A stretch of DNA of 64,000 nucleotides, taken from positions 1,178,001-1,242,000 of the forward strand of contig NZ_JAGIPH010000001.1 of the NCBI RefSeq assembly GCF_017877135.1. The letters are read 5' to 3'. A program made the position numbers and the translations under genes. The DNA comes from Neorhizobium galegae (GTDB lineage Bacteria; Pseudomonadota; Alphaproteobacteria; Rhizobiales; Rhizobiaceae). Positions within the stretch are counted from its first letter, which is position 1. Each line of letters opens with the position of its first letter. The notes beneath the pieces were generated by a model, which was not told the DNA's origin, ran no database searches, and saw only the letters and a program-made list of their open reading frames with translations. Positions 26,910 to 35,493 of this stretch are shown piece after piece.

Positions 26910-28121
26910 ATGGAGCTTCACGACAAACGCATCCTGCTGATCATTTCCGGCGGGATTGCCGCCTATAAGAGCCTCGACCTGATCCGCCGGCTGCGCGAAC
27001 GCGGGGCAGCCGTGCGCCCGGTGATGACGCGCTCGGCGCAGGAATTCATCACGCCGCTTGCCGTCGGCGCGCTCTCTGCCTCCCATGTCTACACCGATCT
27101 TTTTTCCCGCGAGGATGAGCAGGATGTCGGCCATATCCGGCTGGCGCGTGAATGTGACCTCGTTCTCGTCGCGCCGGCAACCGCCAGCCGGATGGCGAAG
27201 ATGGCGCACGGCCTTGCCGATGATCTGGCCGGCGCCGTGCTTCTCGCCACAGACCGTCCGGTGCTGATGGCGCCCGCCATGAACCCGAAAATGTGGGATG
27301 CGCCCGCCACGCGCCGTAACCTTCAGACCCTGCAGAGCGACGGCATTCACCTCGTTGGCCCAAAGAGCGGCGAAATGGCCGAAAGCGGCGAGGCCGGCAC
27401 CGGGCGCATGGCCGAGCCGCTGGAGATTGTCGCCGCTGTCGTGGCACTTCTGGCGCCCGGCGAAAAGCCGCTGGCCGGCAAGACGGCCATCGTCACCTCC
27501 GGGCCGACGCATGAACCCATTGACCCGGTGCGCTACATCGCCAACCGCTCCTCCGGCAAGCAGGGCCACGCGATTGCCGCTGCCCTTGCAAAACTTGGCG
27601 CCGAGGTGACGCTGGTCTCCGGCCCGGTGACGATCCCCGATCCGGCAGGCTTAAGGACCATCCATGTGGAAACGGCAGCCGAGATGCTGTCGGCGGTCAC
27701 CTCCCATCTGCCCACCGACATTGCGGTGATGGTGGCAGCCGTCGCCGATTGGCGTGTTGCCTCATCCTCCGGCCAGAAGATCAAGAAGCAGCCGGGCGAA
27801 GCGCCGCCGCCGCTTAAGCTCACCGAAAATCCGGACATTCTGAAAACCGTCGGCCACCACGAACAGCGCCCGCGCTTCGTCGTCGGTTTTGCGGCCGAAA
27901 CGCAGAATGTCGAGGAAAACGGCCGCCGGAAACTTGCCGCCAAGGGCGCCGACCTCATCGTCGCCAATGACGTCTCGCCGCAGACCGGCGTGATGGGCGG
28001 CGAGCGCAACCGGGTCATGCTGATTGCCGAAAACGGCATCGAAACCTGGCCGGACCTCGACAAGGTTGAGGTGGCGGAAAGACTGGCGGCGACGATTGCG
28101 AAACGGCTGAACGCGCTCTGA
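26910..28121 (+). CDS. coaBC: Bifunctional phosphopantothenoylcysteine decarboxylase/synthetase CoaBC
   Basis: 403 residues. Makes 4'-phosphopantetheine for coenzyme A: the C-terminal CoaB half (from about 190) ligates cysteine to phosphopantothenate, the N-terminal FMN-dependent CoaC half decarboxylates it. CoaC landmarks are GGIAAYKSLDLIRRLRE, catalytic His75 in DVGHIRLA and PAMNPKMW. CoaB landmarks are TSGPTHEPIDPVRYIANRSS and GFAAETQNVEENGRRKL. In the flexible-flap motif the aligned position of the catalytic cysteine (E. coli C158) is Ser159 (AESGEAGTGRM). The gene end is only 6 bp from convergent chrA. Confidence 0.93.
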   Translation: MELHDKRILLIISGGIAAYKSLDLIRRLRERGAAVRPVMTRSAQEFITPLAVGALSASHVYTDLFSREDEQDVGHIRLARECDLVLVAPATASRMAKMAHGLADDLAGAVLLATDRPVLMAPAMNPKMWDAPATRRNLQTLQSDGIHLVGPKSGEMAESGEAGTGRMAEPLEIVAAVVALLAPGEKPLAGKTAIVTSGPTHEPIDPVRYIANRSSGKQGHAIAAALAKLGAEVTLVSGPVTIPDPAGLRTIHVETAAEMLSAVTSHLPTDIAVMVAAVADWRVASSSGQKIKKQPGEAPPPLKLTENPDILKTVGHHEQRPRFVVGFAAETQNVEENGRRKLAAKGADLIVANDVSPQTGVMGGERNRVMLIAENGIETWPDLDKVEVAERLAATIAKRLNAL

Positions 28122-28127
28122 GCGCGC

Positions 28128-28655
28128 TCAGAAGCCGCCGAAGGCGAGCCCGACGAGCGCGCCGAGCCCCAGCAGAGCCACCGGGTGCGCGCGGGTGAAG
28201 GCTGCAAGGCCACCCGTCACACCCGTAATGGCCGCCAGCAGCCAGGAATGCACCGAGGCCACAGTAATGACGGCGGCACTCGCCGCCACCAGCCCTGCCG
28301 TGACCGGCACCAGCCCAGCCTGGACCACGGCCCGCCACGGCCGGTCGCGAAAGCGGTCCCACAGCGTCACGGCAAAGCAGGCAATCAGCGAGGACGGCAG
28401 GAATTTTGCCACCGAACTGACGAGAAGGCCGGAAAAGCCCGCCACATGCCAGCCGATCAGCGGCACGATCATCATGTTCGGGCCGGGGGCGGCCTGCGCC
28501 AGCGCAAAGAGCGCGCTGAATTCATCGGCCGTGACCCAATGCTGCACCTCCACCACGCGCCTTTGCATTTCCGGCAGCACGGAATTGCCGCCGCCAAAGG
28601 CAATCAGCGAGAGTTCGGTAAAGATCACCGCCAGTGCAATCAGGGTCCCACTCAT
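28128..28655 (-). CDS. Chromate transporter ChrA-like, C-terminal half protein
   Basis: 175 residues, one CHR domain: FTELSLIAFGGGNSVLPEMQ and ALAQAAPGPNMMIVPLIGWH are the CHR signatures (FGG and the AxxPGP motif), followed by hydrophobic helices. It overlaps the end of the preceding half protein by ATGA (28652-28655). Short-chain CHR proteins work as pairs with opposite topology; chromate efflux is demonstrated for some pairs only. Convergent with coaBC. Confidence 0.86.
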   Translation of the reverse strand: MSGTLIALAVIFTELSLIAFGGGNSVLPEMQRRVVEVQHWVTADEFSALFALAQAAPGPNMMIVPLIGWHVAGFSGLLVSSVAKFLPSSLIACFAVTLWDRFRDRPWRAVVQAGLVPVTAGLVAASAAVITVASVHSWLLAAITGVTGGLAAFTRAHPVALLGLGALVGLAFGGF

Positions 28656-29215
28656 CGTGAAAGCCTCCACGACAGGAAAATGGAAATGGGCGCCATCACC
28701 AGCATGGTGGCAAGCAGCGGCAGACGCAGCACGGCAATTGCCACGAACAGCACGACCACTATGGCAAGTGCCAGCGGCCTGTTGAGGAGCGGCTTCATCA
28801 CCTTCCATGCGAGAGACACGAGCAGGCCGGCCGCGGCCGCCGCAAGTCCGGCAAACAGATGCTCGACAGACGGATCCTGCCGATAGCGGTCGTAGATGGC
28901 GCCGAGACAGATGACGATGGCCGTGGGGGCCGCGATAAGGCCCAGGATGGAGGCAAGCGCCCCGCGCCAGCCCTGAAACTTCATGCCGACCGCCACCGAC
29001 ATGTTGATGATATTGCCGCCCGGCAGAAACTGGCAGAGACCGAGCAGATCGGTGAACTCCTCCGCCGTCAGCCAGCGCCGGTCATCCACCATCATCCGCC
29101 GGGCCATCGGCAGCACCCCGCCGAACCCCATCAGCCCCAGTCCGAGAAATCCCGAAAACAGCTGGCCGTTTCCCGGTCTTTCTATGGCCTCGCCATCCAT
29201 GTTGATCGTCGTCAT
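28652..29215 (-). CDS. Chromate transporter ChrA-like, N-terminal half protein
   Basis: 187 residues, one CHR domain with FSGFLGLGLMGFGGVLPMAR and GLCQFLPGGNIINMSVAVGM, corresponding to the N-terminal half of long ChrA proteins. I chose the ATG at 29215, with AAGG seven bases upstream; earlier in-frame ATGs are less well placed. It is first of the pair and its start region overlaps the control region of the divergent LysR gene. Confidence 0.86.
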   Translation of the reverse strand: MTTINMDGEAIERPGNGQLFSGFLGLGLMGFGGVLPMARRMMVDDRRWLTAEEFTDLLGLCQFLPGGNIINMSVAVGMKFQGWRGALASILGLIAAPTAIVICLGAIYDRYRQDPSVEHLFAGLAAAAAGLLVSLAWKVMKPLLNRPLALAIVVVLFVAIAVLRLPLLATMLVMAPISIFLSWRLSR

Positions 29216-29274
29216 TGCCCATGCCTTGTTGTCTTGCATCCAACTGCTATCCCGGCGCTTTCCCAATGTCCAAT

Positions 29275-29298
29275 ATATGGATAGGGTCATCTTCATAT
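29275..29298. promoter_or_regulatory. Candidate LysR-type operator
   Basis: ATATG (29275-29279) and CATAT (29294-29298) form an inverted repeat with 14 bases between, in the 98-bp gap between the chrA pair and the divergent LysR gene. Position and AT-rich dyad symmetry fit a LysR binding site controlling both directions. Confidence 0.35.
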
Positions 29299-29313
29299 TC
29301 TGGAGATATGAAC

Positions 29314-30246
29314 ATGCTGGAAATCCGCCACCTGCGCTACGCCATTGCCGTTGCCGAAGAGGGCCACATGACGCGGGCGGCCGAGCGGCTGGGGCTCCAG
29401 CAGCCGCCGCTCAGCCAGCAGATCAAGGCGCTGGAGACGCTGGTGGGCGCACCGCTCTTTCGCCGCCTGCCGCGCGGCATGGAGATGACCGAGGCCGGGC
29501 GTGCCTTCGTGGAACGGGCGCGTCAGGTGCTGTTGGATCTCGATGCGACCGTGGATGCCGCCCGCCGCGCCGCGCGTGGCGAAACGGGGGCGCTTGCCGT
29601 CGGCTTTACCAGTTCGGCAGCGTTTCATCCGCTCGTCTCCTCCATTTTTCGCGGGCTGCGGCAGGCCCTGCCGGACCTTGCGCTGCGGCTGGAGGAAGGC
29701 GCGACAGACGAACTGACCGGCGATCTTCTGGCCGGCCGGCTGGATGCCGCCTTCATCCGCTCGGCAAGCGACACCCAGTCATCGCTGGTGATAAACCATG
29801 TCGACACGGAGGAAATGCTGCTCGCCATTCCCGACGTCCATCCGCTGGCGCATCCATCGCAGAAGAAGCGGCGGATCGAGCTTGCCGATCTCTGCGAAGA
29901 TGTGTTCATCCTCTACCGGCGCCCAAGCGGCCAGGGACTCTACGACCGCATCATCGCCGCCTGCCAGAGGGCAGGGTTCAGCCCGCGCGTTGCCCAGGAA
30001 GCGCCGAAAATGGTGTCCACCTTAAGCCTTGTGGCCGCCGGCCTCGGCGCCTCGATCATTCCGGAATCCATGGCGCGGCTTGAAACCTTCGGTGTCGTCT
30101 ACCGCCGCTTCACCCAGAGCTCCGGCCTCGTCGCGCCGCTTTATCTCGCGCTGCGTCGGGATGAACAGACAGGCGCTCTTGCCCGCTTTGTCGAGGAAGT
30201 GCGCCGCAACGTCAAAGGCGCCGGCAACCCGCCCGACGCATCCTGA
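29314..30246 (+). CDS. LysR-family transcriptional regulator
   Basis: 310 residues. HTH at the N-terminus (MLEIRHLRYAIAVAEEGHMT, then RAAERLGLQQPPLSQQIKAL) and a type-2 periplasmic-binding effector domain from about 92. The overall pattern is that of CatM/BenM/HcaR-like regulators. The ATG at 29314 has GGAG eight bases upstream; an ATG two codons earlier is too close to it. It is divergent from the split chrA pair, which is its most likely target; the effector is not known. Confidence 0.87.
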   Translation: MLEIRHLRYAIAVAEEGHMTRAAERLGLQQPPLSQQIKALETLVGAPLFRRLPRGMEMTEAGRAFVERARQVLLDLDATVDAARRAARGETGALAVGFTSSAAFHPLVSSIFRGLRQALPDLALRLEEGATDELTGDLLAGRLDAAFIRSASDTQSSLVINHVDTEEMLLAIPDVHPLAHPSQKKRRIELADLCEDVFILYRRPSGQGLYDRIIAACQRAGFSPRVAQEAPKMVSTLSLVAAGLGASIIPESMARLETFGVVYRRFTQSSGLVAPLYLALRRDEQTGALARFVEEVRRNVKGAGNPPDAS

Positions 30247-30248
30247 GA

Positions 30249-31043
30249 TCAGGCTGCTTCGAGCGCCGTCTGCGGCTGAAACGCAGTGCGCGAAAGACCG
30301 CTTGCCGACACGGTGACGGCGCTGCCGTCGGGGATCTCCTCCCAGGCGTCCACATCGTCATTCAGCGGTTCGGAGACAAGACAGTGGCCGGCAGTGCCGC
30401 CCATCGGGGCGGCATAGAGGGTCGGCGGACGGTGATCGGTGGCATAACGCACCGCATAAAGGCTTGCGCCATCGGAGAAGGCCGCCGTAAAGCGCACCAG
30501 CGGGCTGACATCGTGAGCGCGCGACAGATCCTCGACCGTCGCAATGGCGCGCGCCATGGCGCCGAGCGGATCCCCAGCCATTCCCATTTCAAGCGCCAGC
30601 AGGAACAGAAGTTCCGAATCCGTCGTGCCGTTGCGCGCCTCGAACAGTTCGTCCGACAGAAGTGCTTCCATGCGCCGGCGGATACGGTCGAAACCGGCGA
30701 TCTGGCCATTGTGCATGAAGGACCAGTTGCGGTGGACGAAGGGATGGCAATTGTCGCGCCGGGTTGCCCCGTGCGTTGCAGCGCGCACATGCGCCAGAAA
30801 CAGCGGCGAGCGGATCTGCCGCGACAGGCTGCGCAGATTGCAGTCGGACCAGGCCGGCAGGATATCGCGGTAGCGGCCCGGTTCCGGATGATCGCCATAC
30901 CAGGCAATTCCAAAACCATCGCCGTTCGTCGCGGTCTTGGCACGGCTGGCGCAATGGCTCTGCTCGATGAGCGAATGGGCGGGCGAGGAGACAAGCTCCT
31001 CCAGATACAAAGGATTGCCGCGATAGGCAGCCCAACGGCACAT
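30249..31043 (-). CDS. Class II glutamine amidotransferase (YafJ/EgtC-like)
   Basis: 264 residues. The nucleophile is Cys2 (MCRWAAYRGNPLYLEEL), followed by the class II GATase signatures GDGFGIAWYG, HVRAATHG and NCHPFVHRNWSFMHNGQIAG. It is a stand-alone glutaminase domain of the YafJ/EgtC type. EgtC hydrolyses gamma-glutamyl-hercynylcysteine sulfoxide in ergothioneine synthesis, but no other egt gene is nearby, so the real substrate is unknown. Its stop lies 2 bp from the convergent LysR gene. Confidence 0.88.
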   Translation of the reverse strand: MCRWAAYRGNPLYLEELVSSPAHSLIEQSHCASRAKTATNGDGFGIAWYGDHPEPGRYRDILPAWSDCNLRSLSRQIRSPLFLAHVRAATHGATRRDNCHPFVHRNWSFMHNGQIAGFDRIRRRMEALLSDELFEARNGTTDSELLFLLALEMGMAGDPLGAMARAIATVEDLSRAHDVSPLVRFTAAFSDGASLYAVRYATDHRPPTLYAAPMGGTAGHCLVSEPLNDDVDAWEEIPDGSAVTVSASGLSRTAFQPQTALEAA

Positions 31044-31271
31044 GATCTCGTCCTGTTGCCAAACGTGCCACCGGAACGGCGGCTCTCACTGTTAAAAAGA
31101 TCGACCTAAAAACTTAAGCGAGGGTTACCACGCATGCGCCCGGTTTCAACCCCTCGGCAATGGCGTTCGACCGGCAAGATGTCGATTTGATGACCACGAC
31201 CCATCCCTCTCGAAAGCTCCTGCGTCCACCGCCGGCCTTGCCTTTTGTTCCAGCCGTCCTACCTCCCCCTC

Positions 31272-32066
31272 ATGTTACCGACCGATACATCACGTGAAGA
31301 CGGGGCGAGCGCCTTGCAACCGGATGGACAGGCACTCGAGGTCCTTTCGAGCGAGCCTCACGGCTGGGCGGTGTTTCTCGACATCGATGGCACGCTGATC
31401 GATCTGGCGGAGACGCCCGAAGGAATTGTCGTGCCGCCGGATCTGGCGGGCCATCTCGAGGCCCTGTCGAAACGGCTGGGAGGGGCGCTTGTACTGGTGA
31501 CCGGCCGTGCCCTGCCCTTTGCCGATGCGTTGTTTTCGCCCCTCGTTCTGCCGATTGCCGGCTTGCACGGCGCCGAGCGCCGGCGCGCCGACGGCAGCAT
31601 CGACAAGGTGGACGACACTCCGGCCTTTGCCACCCTCAAGCGCTCGCTGGAGCGCGTCACGGCCGACTGGCCGGGTGTCCTCATCGAGGACAAGGGGGCA
31701 GCCGTTGCCGCCCATTATCGGCAGGCGCCGGAACGGCAGGAGACGCTCCTTTCCGTCATGACCTCGGCTCTGGAAGAGGCCGGCCCCGATTACGCCCTGC
31801 AGCGCGGCAAGATGGTGATCGAGATCCGGCCCGCCCGCGCCAGCAAGGGGGCTGCCCTGCGCGCCTTCCTGTCCGAACCCGCCTTTGCCGGCAGAAAGCC
31901 CATCGCCATCGGCGACGACCTGACGGACGAGGCCATGTTCAAGGTCGCAAACGAGTTGGGCGGCCTCTCCATCCGCATCGGCGAGGGCGGTGAAACGGCA
32001 GCCCGTCTCAGCCTTCCCTCGGCCGAAGCCCTGCGACAGATCCTGAAGCGACTGGCCTCTGCCTGA
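31272..32066 (+). CDS. otsB: Trehalose-6-phosphate phosphatase
   Basis: 264 residues from the ATG at 31272; a TTG at 31245 would add nine residues and neither has a strong ribosome-binding site. HAD-superfamily phosphatase: nucleophile motif FLDIDGTLIDL with Asp37 and Asp39, motif II LVTGRA, and motif III/IV IGDDLTDEAMF. The LHGAERRRADG segment is specific to OtsB. Removes phosphate from trehalose-6-phosphate made by OtsA, 39 bp downstream. Trehalose protects against osmotic and desiccation stress. Confidence 0.92.
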   Translation: MLPTDTSREDGASALQPDGQALEVLSSEPHGWAVFLDIDGTLIDLAETPEGIVVPPDLAGHLEALSKRLGGALVLVTGRALPFADALFSPLVLPIAGLHGAERRRADGSIDKVDDTPAFATLKRSLERVTADWPGVLIEDKGAAVAAHYRQAPERQETLLSVMTSALEEAGPDYALQRGKMVIEIRPARASKGAALRAFLSEPAFAGRKPIAIGDDLTDEAMFKVANELGGLSIRIGEGGETAARLSLPSAEALRQILKRLASA

Positions 32067-32105
32067 GAAAACCCGCGTCCAAAGCCTCAAAAAGGAGTAT
32101 GTCCC

Positions 32106-33557
32106 TTGAGCCGTCTCGTCGTCATTTCCAACCGCGTTCCCATGCCGGAGAAAAACGGCGATGCGCCTGCCGGCGGCCTTGCCGTGGCGCTGGAGGCTGC
32201 GCTGGAAGAGCGCGGCGGCGTCTGGATGGGCTGGTCGGGCAAATCCAGCGGCAGCAAGGAGCCCGCGCCGCTGAAGCTTACCGAGCGCGGCAACATCACC
32301 TATGCGCTGACCGATCTCACCCAGACGGATGTCGAGGAATATTACCACGGCTTTGCCAACCGCGTGCTCTGGCCGATCTGCCATTACCGGCTGGATCTCG
32401 CCGAATATGCGCGCAAGGAAATGGCCGGCTATTTCCGCGTCAACCGCTTCTTTGCCCATCGTGTCGCACCGCTGATCCAGCCCGACGACGTGCTGTGGGT
32501 GCATGATTATCATCTGATCCCGCTGGCTGCCGAACTGCGCCAGATGGGCTTTAAAAACAAGATCGGCTTTTTCCTGCACATTCCCTGGCCGCCGGCCGAT
32601 GTGCTGTTTGCCATGCCGGTGCATGAGGAAATCATGCGCGGGCTTTCCCATTACGATCTCGTCGGCTTCCAGACCGATCATGATCTTGAAAACTTTCGCG
32701 GCGGCCTGGTGCGCGAAGGCTTTGGCAACGCCATCGGCGATGGCCTGTTCACCTCCAACGGGCGCACCTTCAAGGGCGATTTCTATTCGATCGGCATCGA
32801 GACGGCCGCCTTTGCCGAATATGCCCGCAAGGCCGCCAACAGCGTGATGGTGCGCAAGGCGCGCCAGAGCATGGAAAACCGCGATCTCATCATCGGCGTC
32901 GACCGGCTGGATTATTCCAAGGGCATCACCCAGCGCATCGATGCGTTCGAATCTTTCGTGCAGCGCAACCCGGCCCATCAGGGCAAGGTCACCTATCTGC
33001 AGATCACGCCGAAATCCCGCTCCGAAGTGCCGGAATACGAGCAAATGCAGCGCACCGTGGCCGAGCAGGCCGGTCGCGCCAACGGTGCGCTCGGTGCCGT
33101 CGACTGGGTGCCGATCCGCTATATCAACCGCTCCATCGGTCGCCCGGTTCTCGCCGGTCTTTACCGGCTGGCGAAGGTTGGCCTCGTCACGCCGCTGCGC
33201 GACGGCATGAACCTTGTCGCCAAGGAGTTCGTGGCAGCGCAGGATCCAGAAGATCCGGGCGTTCTCGTTCTATCCCGCTTTGCAGGCGCCGCGCGCGAAC
33301 TGAAGGGCGGCCTTCTGGTCAACCCCTATGACATCGAAGGCACCGGCAATGCGATTGCGCGCGCGCTCACCATGGGGCTGGACGAACGCAAGCAGCGCTG
33401 GCGCGGCATGATGGATCATCTCCTGGAAAACGACGTCAAACGTTGGTGCGACGATTTTCTCGCCGACCTCACCAGCGATCAGCCGGCAGACACATCTGAA
33501 CCAGCGGAAACGGCTGCAACAGATGCAAAGCCGGAGACGAGCCAGGCGCAGAGTTGA
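32106..33557 (+). CDS. otsA: Trehalose-6-phosphate synthase
   Basis: 483 residues, GT20 family. Joins UDP-glucose and glucose-6-phosphate. Seen: [20 protein letters not shown] at the start, [52 protein letters not shown] and [16 protein letters not shown]. The start is a TTG at 32106, eight bases after AAGGAG (32092-32097); an ATG at 32099 is out of frame and only one base from that AAGGAG. The C-terminus carries a low-complexity Thr/Ala/Glu tail of about 30 residues, and its last 79 bp overlap the 3' end of the convergent LysR gene. Confidence 0.94.
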   Translation: MSRLVVISNRVPMPEKNGDAPAGGLAVALEAALEERGGVWMGWSGKSSGSKEPAPLKLTERGNITYALTDLTQTDVEEYYHGFANRVLWPICHYRLDLAEYARKEMAGYFRVNRFFAHRVAPLIQPDDVLWVHDYHLIPLAAELRQMGFKNKIGFFLHIPWPPADVLFAMPVHEEIMRGLSHYDLVGFQTDHDLENFRGGLVREGFGNAIGDGLFTSNGRTFKGDFYSIGIETAAFAEYARKAANSVMVRKARQSMENRDLIIGVDRLDYSKGITQRIDAFESFVQRNPAHQGKVTYLQITPKSRSEVPEYEQMQRTVAEQAGRANGALGAVDWVPIRYINRSIGRPVLAGLYRLAKVGLVTPLRDGMNLVAKEFVAAQDPEDPGVLVLSRFAGAARELKGGLLVNPYDIEGTGNAIARALTMGLDERKQRWRGMMDHLLENDVKRWCDDFLADLTSDQPADTSEPAETAATDAKPETSQAQS

Positions 33558-34417
33558 TCGGTTTCCGCCGTTGCCTCTTCCGGCGGCAGGATCCAGTATC
33601 CCCGCTCCGGCGCCTGAAGTACCGGCCCGGTCTTGATGAGCAGCCCGGCCTCCAGCAGCGGATCGACAAGTCCGAGCCAGCCGAGCGCCAGCCCCTCGCC
33701 GGCAATCGCTGCCTGTACCACAAGCGCATAGGTGTTGAAGCACAAGACGCCCCGCCCGTCCGGAAGATCATGGCTGGTGCCAAGGTCGCGCAGATAGGCC
33801 TGCCAGTCATACCAGGGCGAGGGCCCTTGCGTATCGAGATGCAGCAGGATCGCCCGTGCGATGGCATCGGGACTGTCGAGCGGGCCGTTCTGTTTCAGGA
33901 AGCCCGGCGCGCAGACGGGCACCACCCGCTCGGGCAGGATGAGCGTTCCGACCCGCCCCAATTCGTCCCGCGTACCGAACACCACCGCCACCTCGCTCTC
34001 GGCCGGGCGCGCCCGTTCCTCCCGATGGGTGGCGACCAGCTGGATATCGACATCCGGATAAAGCGCGCGATAGGCATGCATGCGCGGCATCAGCCACAGC
34101 GCGGAAAAGGCATAGTCGGTGGAAAGCCTGAGCGCCGGGCGGCGTGGACTGCGCCGAAAACCCTGCACCACGCCATCCACATCCTCCACCGCCCGCCGCA
34201 CCGCCTCGAATAGCCGCCGCCCCTCCGGCGTCAGCGCAACGCCCCGATGGCGCCGCTCCAGGAGGGCGACCTGCAAATGCGCCTCGATGCGGCGGATCTG
34301 GTAGCTCACCGCGGGTTGGCTCAGCCCCAGTCGCTCGGCGGCGACCGTGAAATTGCCGCTGCGCCCGACTTCGAAGAAGATCCGCATCCACCCCAGGTCA
34401 ATCGGGCGCGCTGGCAT
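33479..34417 (-). CDS. LysR-family regulator of the choline-O-sulfate genes (inferred)
   Basis: 312 residues. HTH near the start (LGWMRIFFEVGRSGNFTVAA, then RLGLSQPAVSYQIRRIEAHL) and a GcvA/BetR-like effector domain. The ATG at 34417 has AAAGGA upstream; the open frame extends 80 codons further into choX territory and is not coding there. It is divergent from choX-betC, the arrangement seen for the choline-sulfate LysR regulator in related bacteria, so control of these genes is likely. Its last 26 codons lie antisense to the otsA 3' end. Confidence 0.87.
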   Translation of the reverse strand: MPARPIDLGWMRIFFEVGRSGNFTVAAERLGLSQPAVSYQIRRIEAHLQVALLERRHRGVALTPEGRRLFEAVRRAVEDVDGVVQGFRRSPRRPALRLSTDYAFSALWLMPRMHAYRALYPDVDIQLVATHREERARPAESEVAVVFGTRDELGRVGTLILPERVVPVCAPGFLKQNGPLDSPDAIARAILLHLDTQGPSPWYDWQAYLRDLGTSHDLPDGRGVLCFNTYALVVQAAIAGEGLALGWLGLVDPLLEAGLLIKTGPVLQAPERGYWILPPEEATAETDQLCAWLVSGFASVAAVSAGSDVSAG

Positions 34418-34511
34418 AGAAAATCCTTTTGGCAAGCATTGAAACAAGCCCTCTTCACAGGCGTTCAGGCCTTTGTGATCAATAAACTGCTCGAAGAGAA
34501 GGGGAACTGCA

Positions 34512-35462
34512 ATGAAAACCGTTTCGTGCCTTGCCCGGCTGATCGCCGGCCTCACCATCTCCGTCTGTGCTGCCGGTGCCGCTAATGCCGCAGACGACGC
34601 CGCCTGCAAGACCATCCGCCTGTCCGATCCCGGCTGGACGGACATTACCGCCACCAATGCGGTTGCCTCCGTCGTTCTGGACGGCCTCGGCTACACGGCG
34701 GATGTGAAGACGCTCTCGGTGCCGATCGGCTACCAATCGATGAAGAACGGCGAGATCGATGTCTTCCTCGGCAACTGGATGCCGGCCCAGAAGGCCTTTA
34801 TCGACGACCTGACGAAGGCCAAGGCCATCGAGCAGATGGGCACCAATCTTGAAGGCGCGAAATTCACGCTTGCCGTCCCGACCTATGTCGCGGACAAGGG
34901 CATCAAGGATTTCGCCGACCTGCAGAAACAGGCTGACGGTTTCGGCAGGAAGATCTATGGCATCGAGCCCGGCGCGCCGGCGAACGCCAATATCCAGAAG
35001 ATGATCGACGCCAATGATTTTGGCCTCAAGGGCTGGGAACTGGTGGAATCGGGTGAACAGGCCATGCTGGCGCAGGTGGAGCGCGCCGGTCGCGACAAGG
35101 GTGATATCGTCTTCCTCGCCTGGGCACCGCACCCGATGAACACGAAGTTTTCGCTGACCTACCTTTCCGGCGGCGATGCCTATTTCGGCCCCAACTTCGG
35201 CGGTGCCGAGGTTCATACGCTGGCGCGCACCGGCTGGCCGGCCAAATGCCCGAACGCGGCCATGCTGTTTAAGAACATGCGCTTTGAGATCGGCATGGAA
35301 AACGAGTTGATGGGCGCTATCCTTGGCGGCGAGGAGCCGAAGGCCGCGGCCAAGACCTGGCTGAAGGCCAATCCGAAAACCATCGAGCCTTGGCTTTCCG
35401 GCGTTTCGACGCTTGATGGCAAGCCTGGCCTTGCAGCCGTTACCAAAAGCCTCGGCCTCTGA
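34512..35462 (+). CDS. choX: Choline-binding periplasmic protein ChoX
   Basis: 316 residues with a signal peptide cleaved after about residue 26 (GAANA). An OpuAC-like substrate-binding protein: CKTIRLSDPGWTDITATNAV, then GEIDVFLGNWMPAQKAFIDD with the aromatic residues expected in a cation-pi choline pocket, and VFLAWAPHPMN. ChoX feeds the ChoVW ABC transporter; these permease and ATPase genes are not in the window. betC starts 31 bp later, so the receptor and choline sulfatase are co-expressed. Confidence 0.9.
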   Translation: MKTVSCLARLIAGLTISVCAAGAANAADDAACKTIRLSDPGWTDITATNAVASVVLDGLGYTADVKTLSVPIGYQSMKNGEIDVFLGNWMPAQKAFIDDLTKAKAIEQMGTNLEGAKFTLAVPTYVADKGIKDFADLQKQADGFGRKIYGIEPGAPANANIQKMIDANDFGLKGWELVESGEQAMLAQVERAGRDKGDIVFLAWAPHPMNTKFSLTYLSGGDAYFGPNFGGAEVHTLARTGWPAKCPNAAMLFKNMRFEIGMENELMGAILGGEEPKAAAKTWLKANPKTIEPWLSGVSTLDGKPGLAAVTKSLGL

Positions 35463-35493
35463 TCCCAAAACACGATCGCAGCAGGATATCCGC

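Noticed and set aside
26877..26912. CCTCACCCGCGACGGGAGAGG near the coaBC start as a REP element
   Set aside because: Too short and imperfect, single copy in the window and overlapping the coaBC ribosome-binding region.
31290..33044. A 584-codon minus-strand frame opposite otsB/otsA
   Set aside because: Antisense to two enzymes with intact motifs; composition is that of a shadow frame.
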